Shown piece by piece: positions 56,299 through 64,000 of a stretch of DNA of 64,000 bases. Position numbers and translations under genes: made by a program. The notes below the pieces were generated by a model. It made no database searches. It was not told the DNA's origin and was given only the letters and a program-made list of their open reading frames with translations. How positions within the stretch are numbered: position 1 is the stretch's first letter; each line of letters starts with the position of its first letter. The DNA lies in contig NW_024465655.1 of NCBI RefSeq assembly GCF_017591425.1, forward strand, positions 2,479,501 through 2,543,500. Reading direction: 5' to 3'. The stretch is from Ochotona curzoniae (Eukaryota; Chordata; Mammalia; Lagomorpha; Ochotonidae).

Positions 56299-56600
56299 TG
56301 GGGCCTGGAACAGTAGCCTAGTGACTACAGTCCTCACCTTGCACATGCCAGGATTCACATGGATGTCAACCTGTATCCAGGCAGCTCCACTTCCCTTCCA
56401 GCTCCTCTGCTTGTTGCCTGGGAAAGCAGAAGAGGATAGCCCAAAGCCTTGGGACCCCATACCCATGTGGGAGACCCCAAAGAAGCTCATTGAGGCCACT
56501 TGGAGAGCGAACTGGTAGATGGAAGATCTTTATTTCTGTCTCTTCTTCTCTCTGTATATCTAACTTTAGAATGAAAATATATAAATCTTTAAAAATTAAA
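56299..56600 (+). mobile_element. CSINE, sense copy
   Basis: GGGGCCTGGAACAGTAGCCT head, GCAGCTCCACTTCCCTTCC, GGGAAAGCAGAAGAGGATAG, CCACTTGGAGAGCGAACTGG, CTCTGTATATCTAAC, AAATATATAAATC tail. Confidence 0.95.
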
Positions 56601-56649
56601 ATAAGATCCATACATCTTTAAAAATATATCCTACTCAAAATCATATATG

Positions 56650-56990
56650 GGGGGGTTGGTTCTTGCATGGTAGTCTAGAGACTAAAGTCCTTGCCTTAAA
56701 TGTGACAGGATCCCACATGAGTGCCATTTCGTATCCTAGTGGCCCTGCTTCTCATTCAGCTCCATGCTTGTGGTCTGGGAAAGCAGTCAAAGACGGCCCA
56801 AAGCCTTGGAAGCTTGCACCCATGTGGGAGACCTGGAAGAAGTCCCTAGGTACTGGCTTCAGATCGGCTCAGCTATGGCCACTGCGGTCGTTTGGAGAAT
56901 GAATCATCAGATGGAAGATCTTCCTCTCTGTTTCTCCTCTCTGTACATCTGACTTTGCAATAAAAATAAATCAATAGTCATAAAAAAGTA
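56650..56990 (+). mobile_element. CSINE, sense copy
   Basis: G-rich start, CTTGCATGGTAGTCTAGAG, ACAGGATCCCACATGAGTGC, GGGAAAGCAGTCAAAGACGG, GTTTGGAGAATGAATCATC, CTCTGTACATCTGAC, AATAAAAATAAATC tail. Confidence 0.96.
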
Positions 56991-57690
56991 AAATCATCTA
57001 TGTTTTGAACAGTTGATTCTGAAAGCAGATGATTGGTTTACTCTGGGTCAGCCAAGACTACTTGGGGGGAAAACCAAAAGGCTGTCCATGTTATCCATCC
57101 CAGCCTTGCTGAACATCTGCATCCCGGAAGCGGATCCTACACGAAGTGGATGCATTTTCTCTCCTCCAAGTGCTCAAACCTCTTGGAAGAGAAAGCACAT
57201 GAACAAATCATTAGAGCGCCCTTCAAGGAGTGCTGTGAGCACAGTGATGCAGAGACCCGAGGTGGGGGAGGGGTTCATGTGTCTGTGTTGCTATTCTTTC
57301 CCACTCCTGGCAAACCTTTCACAAAGCTTCATGGGAAGGAGGCAAAGCAAAGAGGTTCTGAATGTGCTGTTGGAAGCATCACACGGAGACGAAGGCCTCA
57401 CTGTAGCTGGGATCCAATAGATGCTGGTTATCTAAGTGTCATTATGTGACTATGTGGGACTTTGGCTGTGTCTAGCACGTTGCTCAGGATGAAGGCTTCT
57501 CAGCAATAATGCCAAGCAAACTGTTGGAGGTTGCCAGTCACTTTAGAGAAATGCCACTGAATGCTGCATGCCAGATGGCTACTGATGAAAGTGATGAAGG
57601 TTCGTGCTTGGAAATGAAGTCCAACTTAATGTTGGGTCATTCTTTCCTTCTCTTGCTTTGGATGTCATAAAGGAGCACAGACTCAGCATA
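56991..57690. other. Unassigned sequence with overlapping open frames
   Basis: Two overlapping + strand frames of 135 and 138 codons (57013-57420, 57033-57449) are open, but neither has a recognisable domain. Composition is slightly GC-richer than the surroundings. Not called as a gene. Confidence 0.45.
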
Positions 57691-57692
57691 TA

Positions 57693-57998
57693 CTCCGTAT
57701 TTATTTTTATTGGGAAATCAATATACAATAGAAGCAGAGACAGAGAAACCAATATCTACCATCTGCTAGCTTATTACCCAACTGCCTGCAATGGCCAGAG
57801 CTGAGCTAATCTGAAGCCAGGAAACAGGAGCTTCTTCTGGGTCTCCCATGTGGCTTTGAACCATTCTCTGTTGCTTTCCCAGGTCATAAGCAGGATCCTG
57901 GATGGGAAGCAGAGCAGCTGGCACACATACCAGTGCTCATGTGGGATCCTGGGGATTACAAGGGGGAGGGTTAGCTAATTGAGATGTTATATGAGGCC
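57693..57998 (-). mobile_element. CSINE, antisense copy
   Basis: CGTATTTATTTTTATTGGGA tail, ACCATCTGCTAGCTTATTAC, TCTTCTGGGTCTCCCATGTG, TTGCTTTCCCAGGTCATAAG, head near GTTAGCTAATTGAGATG. Confidence 0.93.
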
Positions 57999-59620
57999 CT
58001 AAAAAATTTTTTTAATGGTATTTGGATGTTCTCAGTGCATAAATGTCTTAGATCTTCCTTCCTCCTACCTAGCATGGAGATAACAGCATCTCCACAAATC
58101 CCTCTAAAAGCTTTTCAGGAAGTATTGTTCTTTGCTCTTCTGTGATAATATCTCCTTCCTCTAGTTCTCCATTTTTAATCCCATATAGAAATTTGAAAAA
58201 AAAAAAAGAATGAATGGGTCACAATAAAAAAAGAACATTTGCTTCTTGCCCTTCTAGATTGAACCGAACCACACTGTCACTCTTCACAGTTGATTTACCT
58301 TGACAACCTTAAACCCCATCAGAATGTCTCCAGAAAAGCAAGTATGGAAAAACTCTCAAATGGCCTAACCGAAGAGTACAAAATACAATGTTCAGAAAAA
58401 ACAGGATGGGTTTCGCCATGCTACACTTTGCCTGGTATTTCCTTGAACTTTGAGGCCAGCATAAAGTTGGTAACATTGCAGGTTCAATGTGTTTGCACTG
58501 AGCCAGTTACCTTGACTACCCATCCCCAGAACCCATCTTTACCAGCATAAGATGGTGAAGCAGAGGGCAGCATTCCAGGCAATTCAGAGGAACAGAAACT
58601 GCACTTGGCTAGGCAAAAAGGCCTAAGGAAAGCAATTTTGATGCCTGGATAATCACCCTCATTGCTTGCAGACTTTGCCAGTGGAAACCTGTCCCAGGAA
58701 TTCCAAGCTTAGAAAGTACAGTGATTGAAGCTCCATCCAGAAGGAGGGTAGTGAGGCAATTAAGCAGAGGAAGGAGTGGAGATTTTGCCTGGAGCAACTT
58801 CTGTTCCATCAATTGAGGGAATTTACTTGCCTGGAAAGGAACATTATTTCAGCACCTGGCACCAAGATTCTCAATATATGAGCTTTGCAGTCTCCTTTGA
58901 TCTGAACTTCTCAGTGCCTGCATTATCAGGCAGTAGTCAGTTCTCTAGCTGCCCTTGGCCCTTGGGCTCTGATCAGATTTAAGAGCTTCAGCCTCAGTGT
59001 GATCAGCCTACCTCATGTATAGGCTTACATATCAAGATTTATACATCCCTTTTAGGAACCCAACTGGACAAAATGCAGTCCCTTCTATGACCAGTTTACA
59101 TTGATTGCCATACACTACCCTTAGTTCCTAATGTCTTAATCTCCTAATCCTAGAGTGATGACCCCAGTGACAAAGTAGCTCTCAAATCTCAAGATATCAC
59201 TTTTTTTTAGAGGAAGAAAGACTTTGGGTTCAGGCACTTGTGTTTCACAATCTGAACTATGTGACTCAAAGAATTACTTTTATTCCTCCATTTCCTCATC
59301 TAACAAGGCATGAGTGATCAGACATAATCTCGTAAGTCTATAACTTAGACCAAACAAAATGTTGTATGTCAGGAGCCTGCATGGTTCGACATATGATAAA
59401 TGTACCATTAGTTATAATCCACACTCTTCCTCAACCCTCTACTGCAAGCAAGCCCTGAAGAGCTACTCTACACCGATGGTTACTGTGGAACAGTAATGGG
59501 AGTTGGTGATTGCAAGAGCAAGAATTGTGTGAGCTAGTTGGGCTGGTCAATACTGAGTGATCTTCTAGGTCTGATTCCTGCAACATCACCTGGTATCTTT
59601 TAAAGATGTAGATTAACCAG
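57999..59620. other. Unassigned sequence
   Basis: 1.6 kb without a recognisable repeat or gene. The 86-codon frame 58290-58550 lacks motifs. Confidence 0.5.
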
Positions 59621-59639
59621 TCACACCAGAGACGTGATG

Positions 59640-59740
59640 TATCAAAAGCTCTGGGACAGAAACCAGCACCTCTATGGGATCCCAGTGCATGCAAAGCGAG
59701 GAATTAGCCACAAGGCTATCTCACTAGGTTGAGCCACCGC
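59640..59740 (-). mobile_element. CSINE head fragment, antisense
   Basis: GGGACAGAAACCAGCACCTC, TATGGGATCCCAGTGCATGC, AAGCGAGGAATTAGCCACA and TCTCACTAGG; the 3' part is absent. Confidence 0.75.
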
Positions 59741-60699
59741 TTTTTGATATACTGTTTACCCAAGACCTTCAAAATTAATGCACAGATTCTGAAGGTAGTG
59801 TTGAGTTGTGTGTGAAATGTTACACGGAGCCACTTCCTTCTCCCTTAACCTATTAAGATCCACAGGACTGTGCTGTCCCAGGCAGTAGGGTCATCCTTAC
59901 CCCAAGTTGACCCTTGCCACCAGCCAGGTCAGCCAACCAGTATGCTAGCATGCCTGTGTTTGTGAATGTATTTTCTTTATCAAAAAGAACACGCAATTAT
60001 CTTTAAATTATCATTCTCCGTATTTTAATAAAAGCTAGAACAGTCAAACCCCTTTAGTCCAGAGTACTTTTACAAGGCCAATTTATTCAATTACTTTTTT
60101 GAGTTTCTAAAAGCTTGTGACTCATTTGCTCAAGTGAGAAAAAAAGACAAAACATTCGTGTCTCGTTGGAAAAATATTGTGGTTGTTGGCACTGAAGCAA
60201 AAATAATGCTATGATAAAGACATTGTGTTCCCAAATCAAGTGCATGTTCATCTTTGTCTTCAGAAAGCTTCCTGCAATTGGGGATTTCATGAGCTGTGGG
60301 TGTTTCAAGCCGCACAGAGCGGCCTTGGACAAGATCTTTCCAAATGTTTGTTTTCACCTGCAGTGTGTACAATAGCTACACAATGTGGGACTTGAAAACT
60401 CTAAACACAATGCCTGGTGTTCAGTAACTCCCTTTTCATTGCTCTTAAAACAAATGTGACCAAAAACACTTCAATAACTCTTCCCACTGAAAGAGCCCCT
60501 GCTGAGGCTGCCTTCTTACCTCTCCAACATCTCATGACATAGGTATGGAACAATTTTTGCCAAAGCACAGCATCTTGATTTGGCTTATCTGTAGAGATTA
60601 GGAAAACTGTGAAGAAAATAAAAACTAACTTTGTAAACAATCTCCAAAGAGATATTCTAAAGCAGGCATGCCTCTCTCCCTGAACTTCATCTTAGCTCT
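59741..60699. other. Unassigned sequence
   Basis: Nothing recognised. Confidence 0.5.
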
Positions 60700-60712
60700 A
60701 AACGCTTCTCTA

Positions 60713-61043
60713 GGGCCTGGCGCGGTGGCGCAAGTGGTTAAGGTCCACACCTTGCACGCCCTGGGATCCCATATGGGCGCAGGTTCTATCCCGGCAGCCC
60801 CGCTTCCCTTCCAGCTCCCTGCCTGTGGCCCGGGAAAGCAGTCGAGGACGGCCCAAGGCTTTGGGACCCTGCACCCGCGTGGGAGACCTGGAAGAGGCTC
60901 CTGGCTTTGGATCGGCATAGCATCGACGGCCATTGCGCTCACTTGGGGAGTGAATCATCGGACGGAAGATCTTCCTCTCTTTCTCTCCTCTCTGTATATC
61001 CACCTTTCCAATAATAAAATAAATCTTAAGGGGAAAAAAAAAA
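60713..61043 (+). mobile_element. Young full-length CSINE with perfect TSD
   Basis: GGGCCTGGCGCGGTGGCGCA head, B box GGTTCTATCCCGG (one base short of the usual), GAAAGCAGTCGAGGACGGCC, GGAAGATCTTCCTCTCTTTC, AATAATAAAATAAATC tail. TSD AAACGCTTCTCTA at 60700-60712 and 61044-61056. Confidence 0.98.
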
Positions 61044-61056
61044 AAACGCTTCTCTA

Positions 61057-62264
61057 AGAGACAAGTTGAGAACTTCTCTTTTTTTTCACATTACTTGAGC
61101 ATTTGTCTCAACTGATGATCCAATGCTCATTTTTTTTTCTTTTGCAAAAACTGAAACACATAGACAACGGTCAACTCAAAGTAACATGCACTCATCGTTG
61201 CGGTTGTTTGGAAAAGAAGTTAGTGACAACCAAGGAACTCTGGCTCAAAGACTGAGACAAGTTTGAGCGAGAGCTAGCTGGGTCTCTCCCATCCATCAAC
61301 TACACTTGGAGTGTGAGGCACCAAAAATGCGGTTTTCCCAACAAATTGATTCCTTTAGGTCTCAGACCTTCCCAAAGGAAACACTTCATCTTACTTTCTT
61401 TTGGCTCCTTCTAGAACTTTCCATTAAAATTAAAGTGGTACGGCAAACAACAATCAATAGAGCAGTCGTGGTCACTGTGTCCTGGTAGGATGTGCCCAGC
61501 TCAACCCAGACTCCACCAGGGCTGAGGAGAACCTGACACTCTTCCTTGATCCTCTCCCACCTGAGCCTCTGGGAGGCTCTCCCCGGCTTCTGAGTTCCTC
61601 AGTTTCCTTGGTGACTTCCTTTGCTTCCATCTATGTTGCAAAGGTAAGGCCTCCTCTTCTTTTCCATATTTCATATGCTCGCTCTCAAATGCTCTACCCC
61701 AGGTACAAAGACACACTGCTCTAAGTTTCTGAGATCAGAAATGGTAACTGTCCTGTGGCATCTAATGATGGTGCTGGACTCAAGAAGGAGGGAGATCTGA
61801 TTTGGAATTTTGCAGGACAGGGGAAGCAGAATTGAACAGGGGACTTCCAGTAGCCTTGTGTGGACTACCAGCTTTAGGGAAAATTAAGAGTCAATGTTTT
61901 CTGTGACTCTGATTTCAGTTAAAGTGATAGGCTGAGAAATCTCCAGATTTCTAGTTCTGACACAATATTCCTCATGATTATCACTCCTTTTATCTAAATG
62001 GACATCTCTATCCAAAGAGCTCACAGAAAACTCAAAGTATCTAAAACCAGATGATTCATGGTCTGCCTGCAATCCTACTTCTCATTCATGTGAAACCATC
62101 ATCTATTTTGGTTTACAAGTTAGAAATCAATTTCCAGTCCCTTCTACTTACTCTGAAGATTCATCAGAGATCCTATAAATCTGGCATTCCAATGATCTGT
62201 CACACCTCTATAGTCCCAAGTCAAAGCCGCTCTCCTACGGGCCCTGATTAGCCCTAATGGTTTC
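61057..62264. other. Unassigned sequence
   Basis: Nothing recognised. Confidence 0.5.
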
Positions 62265-62314
62265 ATCCAGGATAGGAGGACATTGTGACCCTAGAAGGTC
62301 AATGAGCACAGGAT

Positions 62315-62529
62315 TATAACTGATTGGATAATATCTGTATGAGAACAACTGAATGGATGCCATTTGTGTGACTGATTGACTATCCTTTGCATGAGAACAC
62401 CCCCGAATGTATACCTTTTGTATAACTGACGGGATATCATTTGTATAAGAACAACTGAGTGTGTACCATTCATATAACTAAATTAAATATCATTTGTATG
62501 AGGACAGTTGAGTGGACAGCATATGAATG
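62315..62529 (+). repeat. Four ~53-bp tandem repeats in LTR U3
   Basis: Units AACTGATTGGATAATATCTG then TATGAGAACAACTGA then TGTATACC-like, starting near 62317, 62371, 62424 and 62475. The 20-kb LTR has about two units, which accounts for the length difference. Confidence 0.88.
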
Positions 62530-62646
62530 ACAACACTTGGTGGAATATACAAAACAAAAGGAGTTCCAAATGAAAGTACAGAAACAGTTGAGGGTTTTGT
62601 TAATAAACTCAATACCTCTTCCCTTAATCCCATCCAACCCTCAGTG

Positions 62647-62653
62647 TATAAAA
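62647..62653 (+). promoter_or_regulatory. TATA-like box of the LTR
   Basis: TATAAAA upstream of a GATAAAC hexamer in the LTR; the usual U3 arrangement. Function in the present genome is unknown. Confidence 0.55.
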
Positions 62654-62760
62654 TCTGATGCCACTGATAAACTTCAGCTTTCGACCATCAGCCAGAGTCC
62701 ATGAGTGTTACTATCTGCGTGGTGCACCAAGTCCATCACTGTAGGACAGCGACAATCTGG

Positions 62761-63250
62761 CATACACTGGAACTAAAGGAAGCATCATTTATGGAGAGCT
62801 CTAGGTATCATCAATGCCAGCAATTCATCTCTATCCCTATAGCAAAGTGTTGGGCATTTCTAAAATCCTCCTTTACAGTCTTTAATCCTTATCATGCTAT
62901 CAATTCATTTTCTGGCTTGTCAATAACTCTTAAGAATTCTGATTCTCATCTTCCAGGAATAGGGAATGCGCAGCTCTTGGGACATATGAGGCCTGCAAAA
63001 CAATTTGGTCAGGCCCTGCCAAGACAACCACAGGTACAGCTTCAAATTCAGTAAGTCTGTGGTAGGCTACATTATAAATTGGTGAGAACACTCTTGGCCT
63101 AGATGGTACTCACCAATAGGTACAGCTGCAATTAAGATAAGTCTGAATGTTGCCTTCAGCAGGCTTGTGGTATAGAGAGAAATGGTGGTAAGGAAATAAG
63201 ATCCTATTTAAAAAAAAAAGGAAAAGACAAAAAAATAAGATCCTACAATA
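62761..63250. other. Unassigned sequence
   Basis: Nothing recognised; the 117-codon frame 62701-63054 starts inside the LTR and is not a gene. Confidence 0.5.
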
Positions 63251-63251
63251 C

Positions 63252-63356
63252 GGCCCGACACAATAGCGTAGTGGTTAAAGCCCTCACTCTACATGCCCAG
63301 GCTCCCATATGGTCGCTGGTTCTAATCCCTGTGGCCCTACATCCCATCCAGCTTCC
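63252..63356 (+). mobile_element. CSINE 5' fragment
   Basis: GGCCCGACACAATAGCGTAG head, GGTTCTAATCCCTGTGGCC B box, CATCCCATCCAGCTTCCTG; the 3' two thirds are missing. Confidence 0.9.
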
Positions 63357-63780
63357 TGAGAGAGGAGTTAGACTGGGTAGTAGGCACTTAGGGTATTCTG
63401 GATCACCAAGTCATCATTTTTTTTCTCAAATATCAAAGGATATTTTCCCCATCATGTCTTGGATTCACGAGAGTACGTCTCCCCCGAGACCAGTGCATAT
63501 TCTAACACATTAGGAACGTGCTTCTCCAAGAGACAAGGGCAATATTAACATATCAGTTCCCCACCTGAAGCATCAGCCCGATTCTGTCTCCTGGCCATTG
63601 CCAATGGGGAGAGCCTCAGACTGGTCTCTTTATCATTACATAGGGACCAAGGAAGCTGGCCAGTGACACCTTTCTGGCCTTTTGTCACAAGGCCAGATAC
63701 CATGGAAACCAGGGATTCTCTTTTGTTTATGGAGAAACATCTTTGAGGGGACCATTTAAAAGATGCTTTCCCCATCATTA
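63357..63780. other. Unassigned sequence
   Basis: Nothing recognised. Confidence 0.5.
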
Positions 63781-63924
63781 CTATATTATATTATTCTATT
63801 CTGTTCTATTGTTATATTATATATTAATATATAAATAAAAATATTTAAATATATTAAATATATTAAAATATATATTATATCATATATAAATCATAATATA
63901 TAATAATATTATATACATATTTTT
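63781..63924. repeat. AT-rich low-complexity block
   Basis: About 145 bases of TATAT/AATAT runs with local palindromes. Confidence 0.92.
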
Positions 63925-64000
63925 CAATTTGCAGGACCCACCCAGTCTCCCAAGGGTTAACTCCACAGCTTAGCTTGTTTCTCAAGAGGTGTAAAGGGCA
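63925..64000. other. Unassigned sequence to window end
   Basis: Nothing recognised. Confidence 0.5.

Larger units (their letters stand above)
62271..62754 (+). mobile_element. Solo ERV LTR, sense
   Basis: 484 bp. Aligns with the reverse complement of 20154-20535: shared GGAGGACATTGTGACCCTAG near the 5' end, CAGTGTATAAAATCTGATGC (TATA-like box 62647-62653), CCACTGATAAAC, and a 3' end GACAGCGACA. No internal region adjoins it. The possible diverged TSD is ATCCAG (62265-62270) and ATCTGG (62755-62760). The start has lost the TG. Confidence 0.88.

Noticed and set aside
57013..57449. Two overlapping 135- and 138-codon frames as a possible exon or gene
   Set aside because: No recognisable domain, no splice context I can defend, and two competing frames; left as unassigned.

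Overview
The window looks like a mammalian, AT-rich, gene-free (intergenic or deep intronic) stretch. I find no protein-coding gene, no multi-exon structure, no CpG island and no structural RNA gene. It carries about 46 copies of a tRNA-derived SINE. The youngest copies have a head with a CGCGGTGGCGCAAGTGGTTAA A-box region, a GGTTCTAATCC B box, and a body ending GGAAGATCTTCCTCTCTGTC followed by an A-rich tail. This matches the lagomorph C-repeat (CSINE) family. The form seen here differs from the rabbit consensus I remember, so the most likely source is a pika (Ochotona). That species call is an inference from the SINE and should be checked by a search.

Layout. 1-4.2 kb: unassigned sequence, one old SINE and a diverged ancient L1-like block. 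4.2-6.4 kb: an L1 3' end whose ORF2 C-terminus is split by a (GAAA)n tract. 6.4-9.2 kb: unassigned DNA and two young SINEs, one with an internal inversion. 9.9-11.6 kb: a rearranged L1 derivative. 12-19 kb: SINEs, a polypurine tract at 13.7 kb and a (CA)n tract. 19.5-21.5 kb: a second copy of the rearranged L1 derivative with a solo LTR inserted in it. 21.7-31.8 kb: dense SINEs and an AT-rich block at 24.1 kb. 33.0-34.4 kb: a GT-rich minisatellite with higher-order structure. 35.1-37.3 kb: a SINE-free block. 38.3-38.9 kb: two SINEs inserted in tandem at one site. 39.1-40.6 kb: an L1 5'-end-like block (uncertain). 43.6 kb: a 48-bp minisatellite. 44-51.5 kb: SINEs and a short L1 3' end. 52.4-53.3 kb: a degenerate ~60-bp array. 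54.4-55.3 kb: an L1 nested in a SINE. 56-61 kb: more SINEs. 62.3-62.75 kb: a second solo LTR. 63.8 kb: AT-rich sequence.

The sequence is shaped by L1 retrotransposition machinery acting on L1 and SINE RNAs (target-site duplications, A tails, 5' truncation, twin-priming inversions), by two insertions of one class II-like ERV LTR, and by tandem-repeat expansion. The most interesting signal is a set of three L1-derived elements that share one unusual junction. In each, an inverted piece of the ORF2 linker is joined to a sense-strand 3' tail, which suggests a rearranged, probably non-autonomous L1 lineage rather than three independent accidents. All open reading frames of 60-228 codons are explained by SINEs, simple repeats, L1 remnants or chance.
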